DNA of 64,000 bases from the NCBI GenBank assembly GCA_948567375.1, contig OX419756.1, positions 5,895,001 to 5,959,000 on the forward strand, in the 5' to 3' direction. The stretch is from Lunularia cruciata. Its lineage: Eukaryota > Streptophyta > Marchantiopsida > Lunulariales > Lunulariaceae. Position 1 is the stretch's first letter. Every line of letters starts with the position of its first letter. This document shows, piece by piece, positions 31,649 to 45,000 of the stretch. The position numbers and the translations under genes were made by a program. The notes beneath the pieces were generated by a model. It did no database searches and was not told where the DNA came from. It saw nothing but the letters and a program-made list of their open reading frames with translations.

Positions 31649-32455
31649 TTTAAGAGATAATGCTTCCATACCTTGGTGGCATATAAAATTGCTAATTGTT
31701 CTAATATCAAGAAAATTAATTCCTTTTTGTGGTGTTTAGTTTGCAGGACATAAAGGCAATGAGATGTAACCTATATAGAAATTCTTGCTAGAACAAAACT
31801 CCAATGGCAAAGTTAGAAGCATCAAAAGAGACCACACAAAGTAGTTGAGGATCATATGGTTGAAGAATAGATCTTGAAGATGCCATATGCTTTAGCTTTT
31901 TGAATGCTTCTTTGTGCTTGGTGGTCCATTGAAAGCTTGAGGTCTTTCCAAAGAGATTGGTCAATGGTGCGGCCATATGAGCATAGTAGTGGATGAATTA
32001 TTAATAAAAAATTACCAAGCCATTAAATGCCTACACTTTTGTGGTATCCTTTGGTGTAGGCCAATCAATAATGGCCTTGATTATCTCCTCTTTCATCTTG
32101 ATTCTCTCCAATGAGACTTTATGACCCAAAAGGCACACTTTGACTTCTTGCATGCAATTTGTGTATTTTTCCTCTATCTTGTTATACATAGAAATATCAT
32201 CCAAGAACACCACCATGCACCAATCCAATAGCCCATCCAACACCTGATGCATCTGATCCATGAAGAGTATTGGAGCATTAGTGAGCCCAAAAGATAGAAC
32301 CTACCATTCAAAATACACATACCTTATATGAAAAACAGTCTTTTGCACATCCTTTTTGTCAATGGGAATCTACCAATACCCACCTTGAAGATCTAACTTG
32401 GAGAAGTATCATGCTTCACTAAATTGATCTACTAAGTCATCAATTCAAGGCAAAG
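31649..32455 (-). mobile_element. pol: Family C copy C-c, RT/RNase H segment
   Basis: Minus-strand RT and RNase H (32261-32031 with MVVFLDDISMY; 31976-31788 with TSSFQWTTKHKEAFKKLK). Homology stops at 32455 where C1 begins and resumes at 38106, which shows C1 inserted into this copy. Confidence 0.8.
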
Positions 32456-32954
32456 TGACCAATGAGAAAAAGAGGAGAATAAAAGATCAAAGTGAAAGAT
32501 CACATTGGGACTCTTGAATGAGAGAAACTTTGAATGCCTAGCATGAGCTTGGTCTTTGGTATTAATAGGAATATACAAGGCTCTTGAGAAGTTTCTCAAA
32601 AAGCTTTCTAAAAGCAGTTTTCTTAGAGTGCAAGCTAAGCTAACCAGGAAGCTTTTTGAAAAACTTCCTTCTAAAAGCTGCCTACTTGGCATGTAAGCTA
32701 AGCTAGTTGGGAAGCTTCCCAAGAAGTTACGTTCTATAAGCCACTTCCTTGGCGTGTAAGCTAAGCTAGCCAAAAAGCTTCCTAAGAAGCTTCTTCCTAA
32801 AAGTCACCACTTGGCATACACATTATTTGATACTTGGAAGTTATCAAGTAGCTTTCTAGGTGCTTCTAGAATATTTGTATAGTTCTTAGTTAGTTTGGCT
32901 TCTTGCTCCTTTTTTAGTCTTGACTAACTCATCTATAAACTATATATTGTTAAA
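32456..32954 (-). repeat. 3' LTR of C1
   Basis: Begins (minus) TTTAACAATATA where the 5' LTR has TGTAACAATATG, so the TG is lost. The inner half has 3-4 diverged ~55-bp repeats rich in GAAGCTTC and AGCTTAGCTT. The far end is shortened (TGACC for TGTAAAAGACC). A HSE-like TTCTAGAATATTT lies near 32864-32876. Confidence 0.82.
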
Positions 32955-33019
32955 TATTCCCCCATTGCTAGTTGATGATGTCCTCATAACTATGGAAGCT
33001 TCAAACTCTTGGATGGCCA

Positions 33020-34503
33020 TTTGTGCATTGTGGAGATAAAGAAAGAGGCTCTCACTTGGCATCATGAAGAGGACATCCTTTCCAAAAGATTTAATACTTA
33101 GTATGTTGTTGGTGGCCACATTGAATGTGGCAATGTGCAAAGATACGATCAACTTCATACTCCTCATGATAATTGATAGGGACGGGAGGAGGATGAGGTT
33201 GGATATGAGAGAAAAGGAAAGATGTATTAGAAACAATGGGTTTCAACTTGGAAATGTGAAAGACAATTTGAATTTTCATATAACAAGGCAAGACAAGTTG
33301 ATTTGCAACAACTCTTGTAACTCTTTGCAACAACTTTTGATAAGAAACAAGAGAAATGATTTGGGTGATATCAAATGGACCTATCCAATTAGGAGTAAGT
33401 TAATGAACTTGAGTATCAAGAGGGAAGTGTAGGTTACTAGGAGAAAACATAACCTTATAACCAAGTTGAAAGGTGAGCTCATAATGATGTTCGTCTATGT
33501 ATTACTTTTGACAATTTAGAGCAATAAGGAGATGAGATTTGGCTTGTTTTAGGGATTAGGATATAATGGTCAAGAAGGTAGAAGTATGAGGGGAATGAGA
33601 TGGAGGAATAAGGAGGGAATTTGGAACAAGTGGGTCTTAGCCAAAATTAAAGAAAAAGTGAGAATTTAGTGCTTGCATATTTGGAATTATTGTAGGTTAA
33701 TTCAACAACTACAAGGAATTCATCCCAAGGTGAAAGTTGAAAAAAGCACAAAGCATATCCTCCAAGGTGAAATCTTTATGTTTTTTTGTCCATCAATCTA
33801 AGGATAATAGGCCGTGGTTATAGCAAGCTTGGTGTACAGTGGTTGGAAGAGTCTTTGACAATTTTTTTTGGTGAATTGAGGATCACGGTTGGAGATGAAT
33901 ACACAAGGTATCCCATGATGCTTGAAGAAATTGTCAAATTAGATCTAGGCTAATGTTGGAGCATCCACTATATCAAAGGTTGGTGTTAAATGGATTTGCT
34001 TACTAAGCTTATTGATAAACACTACAATTGTTGTGTGAGCTTGCTTTGTCTTGGGTAAGGATGTGATGAGATCTAAGCTCACATGTTCCCATTGAGCAAT
34101 TGGGATGGAAAATGGCTGAAAGAGTCCACTTGGTTTTTGGTTGCTAGCCTTGTTGCATTGGCAACTCTTACAAGATTAGACAAACTCTCAAACATCTTGT
34201 GTCATGTAGGGGCACCACCATTGGCATTGTAGGGTATCCAAGGTCTTGTCCACATCCATGTGACCAGCAATTTGTAAGGCATGGGTTTTCTTGAAGATGC
34301 ACAAGTCATAGATCAGCCTTGGTTGGAATATAGATCTGGTTCTCACAAAATAGAAGGATTTCCTTGACGGAGAAGGTGTTTTTTTCCTTGTCATGTGCTG
34401 CAAGATGAACTTGTACCATCTGAAAGAAGAGATCTTGTTGTGAAGTAATCCTACAATTGATTTGGACTTTTGAGCTCATAAACATTCTTGTAATTGCTAC
34501 CAT
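33020..34503 (-). pseudogene. pol: C1 integrase and chromodomain remnant
   Basis: Zinc domain (34403-34188: AGHMDVDKTLDTL, WWCPYM), a decayed core (34180-33450), then the IN C-terminus (33333-33240). The chromodomain starts EEYEVDRIFAHCHI (33170-33130) and continues in the same frame with two stops through IFWKGCPLHDAK. This identifies C as a chromovirus like A, but only distantly related. Confidence 0.75.
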
Positions 34504-34519
34504 GATAAAGGAAGAGATT

Positions 34520-35760
34520 TCAAATCAGGTCACTATGATAGGGCATTGAGGATGACATCAAACCCACTGGGTTTGTACTCAAGTTTGAGATCAAACAACT
34601 ATATTTGTTCCACCTATTGATGATATGGACTCTTAACGTGTTCCAAATAAATGTTTGCAACAAGGGTTTGTGATTGGTTTGCATGAGCACTTGTGTCTGC
34701 AATAGATAATGCCTCCATACCTTGGTGGCATATACCATTACTAGTTGTTCTTGATTTTGAGTAGAGCAATTCCTTTTTGCATTGTTTAGTTGGTGAGATA
34801 CAAAGGCAATGGAATGTAACCCATCTTGGAATTCCTATTGCAACACCACTCCAATGGTAAAATTAGAAGCATCAAAATCAACCACACAAGGTAGTTGAAG
34901 ATCATATGGTGGAAGAATGGGTTGAAGACACAATATGTTTCAACTTCTGGAATGCTTCTTTGTGCTTGGTGGTCCATTGAAAGCTTAGGGTTTTCTCCAA
35001 GAGGTTGATGAATGGTGTGATCAATGAGCATAAAAGTGGATGAACCATTGGTAAAAACTTGCTAATCCATTAAATGCCCGCACTTCTATGACATCCTTTA
35101 GAGTAGGCCAATTAGTAATGGCCTTGATTTTCTCCTCTTCCACCTTGATATCCTTTGATGAGATCTTATGACCCAAGAAAATAACTTCCTTTTGCCAAAG
35201 GTACACTTTGACTTCTTGCAATAAAACTTTCATTGACATAGTTGTTTTAGGACCTCTTGCAAATGATTTGTATGTTTTGCTTCCATCTTGCTATAGATTA
35301 AAACATTATCCAAGAACACCATCACATACGAGTCTAATAGCCCATCCAACATCCAATGCATATGATCCATGAAGACTACTAGAGCATTAATGAGCCCAAA
35401 AAGTATAATTCTCCATTCAAAATACCCATACCTTGTGCAAAAGGTAGTCTTTTGCACATCTTTCCTCTATCAATGGGAATTTGCCAATAGCCAATTTGGA
35501 GATCCAACTTGGAAAAGTATTATGCTCCACTCAATTGATCTAGCAAAGTCATCAATTTGAGACAAGGGATATGCAATCTTCACTATTTTTTTTATTGAGG
35601 CCATGCTTATAAATATAGAAGCAAAGTCCATCCTTCTTTTGAACAAATAGTGTCGATACTTCCAAGGAGATGTATTATGTCATATGAAATCCTTCTTTAA
35701 CAACTCTATTAGTGTTATTCAAATCTCTTCCTTTGGTGAGAATGGTCTACTCACTAGATT
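34520..35760 (-). pseudogene. pol: C1 reverse transcriptase and RNase H
   Basis: RT (35457-35230) reads RYGYFEWRIILFGLINA and VMVFLDNVLIYSK: the second catalytic Asp of FLDD is Asn (GAT to AAT), so the enzyme would be dead even without stops. The thumb (35239-35021) and RNase H (34738-34520, MQTNHKPLLQTF, with the conserved DHKPL Asp also Asn) follow. Confidence 0.82.
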
Positions 35761-36107
35761 ACTCAATCTTGAAAGGCATACCATAATAAGTGTGTAATCT
35801 CTTTGACAGATCATCTAGAAACACATCAACAAACTCTTGAACTATTTGATCAACCATTGCTTGATGAAGCTTGTAGCCCTCATCAAATTCTCCATGCATG
35901 ATTAACTTGATCAAGACTCCAAAATAGGAATATCTTCCTCCAAAGCTTGCTATATTGCTACTTTATTGATAAATTTCCTATCTTTGGACTAACTATTCTT
36001 AGATGTCTTACTCAAAGGTGCCAAAAAACCTAATTTTGTAATTCTTACCTTGGTGTTCTTCATGAATTTATGATTGGTCCAATCAAATTGAACTTTATGA
36101 CATCAAG

Positions 36108-37601
36108 CTAAGGCAAACCTAAAATGATATCATTGTGTAGAGGTGCCACTACAAATCTCACACTCCAAATACTCCTTGTCAATCTTGAATGTAATATAAT
36201 GTGAGGAACAGAATGTAGAGATTTCTTTCTACCATCCACTATCATCAATCTACTTCCAATTATTGGTTTGATAGGAAAACTTAATTCTTTTATTAATTGT
36301 ATGGACATGCAATTCTAAGAACTTCCAAAATCAACCAAAATCTCAACCACAATCATATATCATACTTTGCAAGTGAAGAAAATTTTCATAGGTTGAGCTC
36401 TCAATCTCATTGGAACTAATCAAGTTCACAATTGGTGGTTCAAATTCTCTTAATGGGATTCTTTGTTTCTTTGATTATCAAGCTCCACAAACTCCATTTG
36501 TGCAAGGTCATCCATTCTTGAGTAGATATTCAACAATGTGATGCCCAATTTGGTGATAATAAAAGCAACCCACATTTTGTTGTGATCTTTCCTTATATGT
36601 AAATGGTCTACATTGGATGGAATTGATCTCCATTGGTGCCAGCTCTTCCACCCATGTGTAGTGTGCGAGTAGGTTTTATGAAGGTCGAGGTCAAGGCCAA
36701 GTTGTCACCACCAAGGAATCAAGGTACTCAGCCAACTGCATGGTTTCCTCTAAGTGTTTAGGTTCTCATATGGTCACTTCCAATTTGGTGCGTGACTTTA
36801 AACCTCTCATACATTGAGCTTCAACTTCAAGTATATCTTGAATTTTCATAATGGTGTTTTGGAATTCAATGATGTAACTTCTTACAAAACCAATCTACTT
36901 CAATTTTGCAAATCTATCTTATGCGGCCTGTGTGCCATTTATAGCTCTGAATTGCCCAATTATTGCACTCTTTACTTCTTCTTATGTTGAGATTGGCAAA
37001 ATAAACCATCATTCAGCTTGCTCTACTTAAAATTGCCACCATAGTTTTGGCACTTCATCTAATTGGCTTGAAGCCAAGAGAACATATCTCCATTCATCTT
37101 GAAGATTTATAACTTCAAATAATGTTCACAATAGAACAAAAAATTCTCCACTACACTAGGGAGATTCTTTCCTTCAAATACCTTAGGCTTTGGATATTGG
37201 ATTTGCTCTTTTCCTTCTCAAAATGGTGCTATCTCTACATGCTCTTGTCATTGATGGTCTCATTCTTCCAACAATCAAGTAAGGTGCTCAATTTGTTGAT
37301 GCATAGCAATGATAACTTAGAGTATTACCACCATGGCTACTACTCTATCAAACTACCTAGAGTTATCTAAGTTGATACATAAATGCAACATATCCATTAT
37401 TCTCCATAAGTTACAATAGGAAGTACAAAGGGTTCATTGGACAAGGTGATTGTATTAAAAATATTATACCTAAAGCATGAGATAATGAACTACATGAAAT
37501 GATGCTTGGGTAGTACATCAACACAAAAGTCCTAATGGTTTGGAAAAAATAGATTTGGTGGTCCATAAATTCTATCTATCCCATTCTTGCTTTGATACCA
37601 A
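36108..37601 (-). pseudogene. gag: C1 gag and retropepsin
   Basis: Gag spans about 37500-36450 with many stops and a degraded zinc-knuckle remnant near 36560-36590. Retropepsin (36308-36108) retains SRLMIVDGRKKS and APLHNDIILGLP. Identified mainly by homology to C-a and C-c. Confidence 0.7.
37590..37601 (-). other. Primer binding site, initiator-Met tRNA (C1)
   Basis: The minus strand reads TTGGTATCAAAGC next to the 5' LTR end; TGGTATCAGAGC with one G-to-A change. C-c has TGGTATTAGAG at the same place (about 47798-47810). Confidence 0.8.
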
Positions 37602-38105
37602 TGTAAAAGACCAAGGAGAGAAATATAAGAATGGAATATCAAAATGAAAGATCACATTGAGACTCTTGAATGAAAGAAAATTTGAATGCTTAGCATGAGT
37701 TTGGGCTTTGGTATTTATAGAGAATACACAAAGCTCTTGAAAATATTCTTAGGAAACTTTCTAAAAGTTGCTTTCTTAAAGTGCAAGCCATGCTAACCAA
37801 GAAGCTTCTTGAGAATCTTTCTTCTAGAAACCACCTACTATGCATGCAAGCTAAACTACTTAGGAAGCTCCCCAATAAGCTTCTTTTGGGAAACCACCTA
37901 CTTGGCATGCAAGCTAAGCTAGTTGGAAAGTTTCCTAAAAAACTTCTTCCTAAAAGTCACCACTTGGCATGCATATTACTCAATACTGAGAAGATACCAA
38001 CTTCCCAAGATGCTTCTAGAATATTCTTATAATTCTTGGATAATTTGACCTATTTGCTATTTCATTAGTCTTTAATAACTCGTCTATAAATTCCATATTG
38101 TTACA
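37602..38105 (-). repeat. 5' LTR of C1
   Basis: TGTAACAATATGG...CTTTTACA on the minus strand, 504 bp. TATAAATA on the minus strand at 37712-37719 is the likely TATA box. A perfect heat-shock-element trimer lies upstream at 38014-38026. Confidence 0.88.
38014..38026 (-). promoter_or_regulatory. Heat-shock-element-like trimer in C1 LTR
   Basis: TTCTAGAATATTC fits TTCnnGAAnnTTC exactly, about 300 bp upstream of the TATA box. The C-c and C1 3' LTRs keep it with one mismatch. Confidence 0.5.
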
Positions 38106-38600
38106 CAAAAGATATGCATTCTTCACTCTTTCTTTATTGAGGCCACAATAATCAATACAAAAGTAAAGTACTCCATCTTTCTTTGGGAAAAATAGTATTG
38201 GTGCTCCCCAAAGAGATGTACTATGTCATATGAAATCTTCTCCAACAATTTTGTCAATTGGTAATTTTACCTTGAGCCTAACCGGTGTTCTACTTGAATT
38301 TATTGTTGGGTCCAATCAAATTGAATCTTATGATATTCAAGCCAAGACAAACCTAGAATAATTCATAGTGTAAAGGTGCCACTACAAACCTCATACATTC
38401 CAAATACTCCTTCCCAATCTTGAATATAACAAGATATGAGGTACAAAATGAAAAACCTTTTCTATCATCCACCATCATTAATCTACTTCCAATTACTAGC
38501 TTGATAGTAATACCTTATTCCTTTGTCAATTGTATGGCCATGAAATTCTTTGAACTTCAAGAATCAACTAAAATCCTACAACCATAATTGTATATCATAC
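38106..38600 (-). mobile_element. pol: C-c, RT N-terminus and retropepsin segment
   Basis: Continues C-c beyond C1 with the RT N-terminal region (38106-38270) and retropepsin (38290-38600). It ends at the D2 insertion and resumes at 46605. Confidence 0.75.
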
Positions 38601-38999
38601 TATGGTACCCATATTTTTGATTTTTTATGAGTTTTAAAGAAGAAGTGCATTGGTAAAGCTGAAGAAGGGGCTAAAAAAGGAAGAAACACAAAGAGTCATG
38701 TGTTTGACATAGGCATGAAGTCAACCTCAATTCAAAGTCAAAAGGACTTGGGTCAAGCAGACAAAATTATGAAGCCAAAGACAAAGGAATTTGTATTGGG
38801 ATACGCAACCAAATCCAAAGAATATGTAACAACTTTTCCTTGGGTCAACCAATCAAGAAAGTATGTGGGAAGAAAGTGATTGCCTTGGGATCAAGATGAC
38901 CTTGAAAGTGACAAGAAACCAACCTGTAGAATTGGTGGGTAAATGGAAAAGTGGTTGAAGAATGAATAATCAACAAAAGACTATAAAATTGAGATTTTG

Positions 39000-41160
39000 A
39001 TGAGGAAGCAATGTCTAGATGATATCCTATTCCTATTTAGAGTCAACATGAAGGAATGAAAAGTATGTACCCAAGAGGAGTGGGTTAGAGTCTCCGGTTT
39101 GATCTTTCATAAGTAGAGAGTGAAGAAGCACATGATAGTCCCAAAGGAAAATAAGTAGAGTGTGGTGAGGGGTCTTGCAAATCATCAATTAGATCTAGTG
39201 GCAAGGATTGAAGTCTTGTCTAGACTTTGCATCACATTTCTGGCCTGGAACTAGAATTTGAGGTTTCCAAAATTCATGGTAGAAATCATTGCCAATAATT
39301 GCATAGACAAGCCCAAGCATGAAGGAAAGAGAGGAAATCCGGCTCAATGGACTAAGTCGGATAGGAGATTAGTCCTGGAGAGAGAAGCAAGAGAAGTAAG
39401 AGGCATCACTTTCTATCAAACGTGTGAGTCTTCAAAAGAAACTTACCAAGGCGAGGAGCTCTTTCAATAGACCTCGTACCAAGAATGGGTACAAGGTGGA
39501 TAGCTACAAGAATCAGTACAAAGAGGGATCATTAGTGCAATGATGGTTATGTTCAAGCCAGAGCGGACCACCTATATAACAATGCAACAAGTAGTCTTCT
39601 TTCACCAGATGTTTGTAAGAGAGGTGGTGGACTGGCCAAAGTGTTTGCACTAATAGGTTGGGCAGATGATTATAAGTTGGAGAATGGATATGCCACCCCA
39701 CTACTTCATACCCTTTGCAACCCACTTCTAATTTGGGCTAAACCTTCTTAGCTCAAAGGAGAGAGGATGGATGGTGTTCTATTTTCACCCCGATTTACAA
39801 AGAGAAGCAAATGGGAGTGAGTGATATTACATCCAGCAAGTTCATGAAGGTGATGATTATTACCCAAAGAGTAGAAAGGAGAAGATAGTGGCAGTGGACA
39901 TTCCCATGCCAAGGAAGAGAAGTAGACCTGAAGGACAAATCATACTGATGTAGCCATAAAAGATACAAAGACTAAATCTGAAGCCTGCACCAATAGAAGT
40001 GAAGGAATCAACTTTGGAGGAAGAATCAGAAGGAGAAACAAAGTCAAAGAGAGAAGCCTTAAGAGTAGAAGAAGAATTTACATTGTGGAGTGAATAGTCA
40101 AGAAATGGTAGTGAAGGAGAGGCCAAAGTTCAGCAATCAAAAGAAAGGATTGTTGGAGAAGAAGAGCAGGAGTTTCATGAGGCAATCGACTGCATGGAAG
40201 GAGGAGATAAGCCATGTTTGGAGTTGCCAGCAGACAATTTAGAAGATGACCAAGTAGGAGATGGTGCCTTTGTATTTCCAAGGGCAGCAAGATCAAAGAG
40301 AAGCGCTTAATTGGTTGTCACATGACGGAGGAAAGCTGAAGATAAAGAGGAAAGCTTGGAGTGCAAGACATTGAAGATACATAGATTGCATCTTTGGAGT
40401 AAGGCAATAGCAAAAGAAGTGTCTACCAAAGACAAAGACATCAAAGATGATGAAGGAAGATATGGTAGAGTTGAGTATCTATCAAAGATTGTTTGTCCTT
40501 TGTTGGTGCTTCTACAGCAAAAGAAAGTGGAGCTGAAGAGCCATCATCTGGAATGGATGGGTTGGAGGTTGTAACAAAATGGAGTAAGGAAACCTCAAAG
40601 TGAAGGAGAAAGCTAACCTTACGAGAGAAGGAAGCCAAAGATTTGCTTCAGCCCAAAGTTCTTCAAGGGAAAGCTTGGATGCCTTGCAGGAGAATTTGTA
40701 AAGTGCAATGAAGAACTGAAGGAGTAGAAGGCATGGGTTGAGAAAATAAAACATGAAGTTGCTAATTTTTGGGTAGAGGTCATAGACTCAAAGTAAATGG
40801 TGGCAGTAATGGAGCAAGAGCTGGAGAGTTTGAAGAAAAGTGCAGCAGAGAAGGACCAAGCCTGGCAATGAGAATTGACATAATGTAATTGGGAGGAGAA
40901 ATGATTGCGGGGGTTGCTCCAAGGAGTTGAAGGTCAATCAGTCCAATATGTGCAAGAGGAGGCACTGAAGGCTGAATTTGAAGATGAGCTGACTATGTAT
41001 CGGAACAAATTAGAAATGGATAGAAGTAAGGAGAAGGTGGTTTTGAGTGTGGAGTCGAATGCAATAAGAGCCATCATGAAGAAGTTGAAAGTGATGCTAA
41101 GTACTAAAGCTGAAGGTAAATTAGAAGAGGCAAGGCTGCATGAGTTGAAGTTCTTGGTGT
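39000..41160 (+). pseudogene. D2 internal ORF remnant
   Basis: Homologue of the D1 ORF with many breaks. Recognisable pieces: KPKHEGKRGNPAQWTKSDRR (39258-39470), a VVFFHQMF and MPPHYFIPFATHF block (39585-39730), an acidic stretch (39960-40130), and a coiled-coil C-terminus (VEYLSKIVCPLLVLLQQKK near 40470; 40905-41162 with long Glu/Lys heptads). The last part extends beyond what D1 retains. The same order and spacing as D1 supports one original protein. Confidence 0.55.
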
Positions 41161-41336
41161 AGGAAACAAGAAGGAGAAATGCAAAGGATGCAAAATTGAA
41201 TGATCTTCTAATTTGCTTAAGAGATCAAGTAGATCGGAAAATGTTAGACGTAGGAGACAATGTCTATCTTAGATTAGATTTTGTTAGATCAGATTAAGAT
41301 AGACTTTGTAGTGAGATGAAGATGAATGTTAAGTCC

Positions 41337-42025
41337 TGTAACACCCCTTTGTGCATGTATATGCTTTTGTGATATCTACTTGGTACTATAAGTACTTGAG
41401 AGATATTATTTATATAGAGATAAATGATGGTTCTACTTTAGTCATGATTAACTAAAGTTAGTCATAGCTAAGATAGATGGCACCTTACTTTAGAGAAAGT
41501 GGAAAAGATGAGCACCACTATTTTGGATTCTAATGTGTTGACTTAGTATTATTCTTATGTGTTTGGCTTTGAGGAGAGAGTCAAGAACTCTTGGACCCAC
41601 AAGCTTTTTTGTTTTGGATTCTTCTCTAGTCCAAGGATGGTCCATGTGAAGGAATCCTTGACTTAGTGGTTGGGTCAAGATAAGACCACATGCTTAGGAG
41701 AATATTCCCATGAGTATAGATATTCCTTTAGCTTTTTGACTTATTTGACTTTTAGCCTAGTAACTTGAGTTACTCCAGTAATTAGTAACTTTGGTGCATA
41801 ACTATTTCACAAGTATATAAAATAGGGGTAAGGAAGTACACATCATCCTTTCATTTGCAACTATCTCTCTCTCATTGACTTCTCTAGTGAGCATTGTCTT
41901 GACTCTTGGAGTGTTAGCCTTAGAGGAGTATAATGGAGTTGGGGTTCTTTGCCTTCTTAGTCCATGGTGCATTACCATAATAGCCATTAGAGGTTCATTT
42001 TGAGTGAGAGACAAGCTGGCTCACA
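41337..42025 (+). repeat. 5' LTR of B2
   Basis: TGTAACACCCC...GGCTCACA, 689 bp, followed by TTTTTGGTTTTGTTGCC, a decayed tRNA-Glu-like primer site. Confidence 0.9.
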
Positions 42026-42236
42026 TTTTTGGTTTTGTTGCCACTACCTTTATAGAAAACAAGATAATGTTCCACATACAGTTCTATATTAGACAAAAGG
42101 AGGCTATGAGAGCTCACTTGGAAAGAACATTAGGAGAGTAGAACTTATGTTAGAGAACTTAGACCTATTTGTATACCTTGTAGTTCATTATCATGTCTTT
42201 GAGGTGATTTTATACATCTTGTACACATGAGAGGAT

Positions 42237-44998
42237 TTGGAGAGATTGATGAGTGAGATTACCTTCCTCAAACAAGGAGATGGAGAGAAAGTGAGAGTCT
42301 ATGTAAAAGGAGTGGATAAATTGGAGTCTAGATTTTGCATAGTGTTGAAGAAGGGTGGGGATGATGTGAAGACTAATATGATTGGCATAGGAGATATGCT
42401 CACCAAGAATTTTTTGGGAAGGTTGAGACCACAAAGTAGAAGTAAGGTAAGATAAGAAACTTTCTTCCAAGGTTGAATTTATCAAGATTACAATTCATAT
42501 GGAGGAGAGTTTGGAAGGAGATGAGAGTGATTTAGTGGTGAAGGAGGTTATGCATTCTCCTCAAGGCTACAAGTATGGTAGAACTTCTGATACTTTGGTG
42601 ATAAGGTTGCACTACAAGTAGTAGTTGCTCTAGTTCTTGCACCTCTACCAAAAGATCCACTTCAAGCCATCACATAACAACTTGCAGATCTCAAGATCAA
42701 TGTGGTGCAACTATAGGAGAATAGAGAGGTGGATCAAAATTTAGGGAGAGGGCCTAGGTGTTAAGGAAATTATCCATATAAGAGAGGCCAACCAGCCAAC
42801 AATTTCAATGATAAAAATTGTTTCAATTATGGAGGAAGTGGCCACATCCAAAAGAATTGCCCAAATTCCTCTTACTATGGAGGAAGGGGTTATGAGAGAG
42901 CCAAGAAAAGGAAAGAGGAAGTTAGTGAAGCCCAAGTGGCTCCTAATCTAAAAAAAGGTAAGGAGATAACATCCATAAATGTGGTTGAGAGCAAGTATGA
43001 GAAGGAAGAGTGCTCAAATTCCAAGGGTCTTAATTTGGAGCTTTTGGCACAAGAGAAGAAGAGAGCTCATTCTGCAAAGATGTACATTCTTCTCAAGGAC
43101 TTACTCCTAGCAAGGATACTCCTATGCCTATTAGGAACACTCATACAAGCACTTCAACACCATCAATAACAAAGACCACAAGGAAGAAGTTGGGGATGAA
43201 GGATTTCTTGATCTCAAAGCAACAATGAAACTACAATGTGTTGGAGGACGTTGGTAGTCACAAGGCTAACATCACAGTGGGCCAATTGATTGATTTGAAC
43301 CCTACCTTGAGAAAGGAGCTTAGAGGTGGTTTGAGTTCCACAAGGAGCAAGAGGAAGAAGAAGGAAAAAGCTCCAATATCAATGGGGGTGGTGGATGCCT
43401 AAACAACACCATGGGAGGCTTGAGATTTTGCCTCTAAGATTGATGTGAGAGTGAATGGTCACAACATCAAGGATGCAATGGTTGATGGAGGATCAGCAAT
43501 GAATGCCATGTTAGAAAGGTTGATGAAGAAGTTGGGTATGATACCTTCTAGACCTTCAACATTTATGGTGAGCATGGCAAACAAGCAACAAGTTTGACTA
43601 GTAGGGGTGATGGATAAGGTGGTAGTTTCAATTATGGGAGTTCAAATCTCATGACTTTCCAAGTCTTGAAGAATTCAAGCTATGATTTGCTTCTTGGGAG
43701 GGCATGGTTGAGAGCAACACACACAATTGATCTATGGCACAAAGGGTACATGAGGATTGGGCCATCAAACCATAAAGTTGTATTTACTATGACTAATACC
43801 ACCAACACATCACATTCAAATACACCATCTTTTGAGTATTGGGATTCAGATTTAGAAGAAGGATCTTCAAGCGTGGACACAAGCATGGAGGAGGAGACTT
43901 CCATGGAGGAAGATGAATTTGAATCTAAATCTAAATCTAAATCTGATTCAAAATCAAATGTGTATCCCTTGTGTGTTATGGATTTTTCATCTAAGCCAAA
44001 GGTTTTGAAGGACCCACATAAATCACCATTGACACTTGAGGAGATAGAGAGGAGATTATGGTTATGGTCAAAATGTTACCAAGGAGAAAATTAGATTTGA
44101 GGAGATTTTCCACAAGTTCATCCCTGTGTTTGCTTTCAATCACAAGGATCTAAATGAAGTTAGCTTGGAGGAGCACAAGATTGAGGTGGAGTCACATGCA
44201 AGACCTGTCCGCCAAAAGCAACATCACATGAGTCCACCAATATCTTTGGTTGTGAAGGAAGATATTGATAAGGTCAAGGAGGTCAAATTTTTCTTTGAGG
44301 TGGAGAATCTAGAATGGATGTCTTCAATTGTGATTGTGAAGAAAAAGAATGGTAAGCTTCAGGTATGTGTGGATTACAAGAAGCTCAATCTTGCTACTAA
44401 GAAGGACTATTACCCTTTGCCATTCATGGATGAGATCTTGGAGGAGGTTGCACATCATGAGAGGTAAAATTTTGGAGACAATTAAAAGTGGGTATAACCA
44501 AATCAAGATTGCACTAGAGCATCAACAACTCACCACATTCATCATACCTTGGGATACCACAAGAGAGAAGGGTTGGCAGGATGATCTTTGGTCTCAAGAA
44601 GTTTAGACACTACTTGATTGGAGAGAAAGCCACCATTGTCATGGATCACAAGGCTTTGAAGTACATCTTCAACAAGCCTAATGTGGAAGGGAAGCTAGCA
44701 AGGTGGATGATATTCTTGTCTAAGTATGACTACCATTGAGGATAGGCCAAGAAAGAAATATGGATATGTTGAGTTGTTATCTAGGGCCTATGATCATGAT
44801 GGAGACAAGCCAATGGATGATTCCTTCCTAGATGAGGAGCTCATGACAATCTCAATCACTCAAGAGGTTCCAATGGAGTACAAAGAGATTGTGGACTTTG
44901 TTACAAGAGGTAAACTATCTAGAAGGGATGCATGATAGGGAGAAGAAGTTCCTTGTAACAAGATCTAGACCTTACACAATGGTGGAGGATATTATTTT
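42237..44998 (+). pseudogene. B2 gag-pol remnant
   Basis: Gag 42237-42960 (SEITFLKQGDGEKVRVYVKG; knuckle near 42822-42865 with Cys-4 changed to Tyr). Retropepsin 43430-43760 (SSYDLLLGRAWLR). A linker with a four-fold SK repeat (43922-43950). RT 44126-44470 (PISLVVKEDIDKV, VCVDYKKLN). Then an abrupt join to RNase H (44560 on, DHKALKYIFNKP) and VEDIIFHQGTD of the integrase linker, where sequence jumps to the LTR. Non-functional. Confidence 0.85.
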
Positions 44999-45000
44999 TC

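Larger units (their letters stand above)
32456..38105 (-). mobile_element. Full-length family C chromovirus C1, nested in C-c
   Basis: A 5.65-kb minus-strand element. 5' LTR 37602-38105, initiator-Met primer site, gag, retropepsin, RT, RNase H, integrase, chromodomain remnant, G-rich tract, 3' LTR 32456-32954. Flanks are CAAAG (32451-32455) and CAAAA (38106-38110), a 4/5 target duplication, and joining the flanks restores an uninterrupted C-family RT sequence. The LTRs have diverged by roughly a fifth by eye, so the insertion is old. All domains carry stops. Confidence 0.88.
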
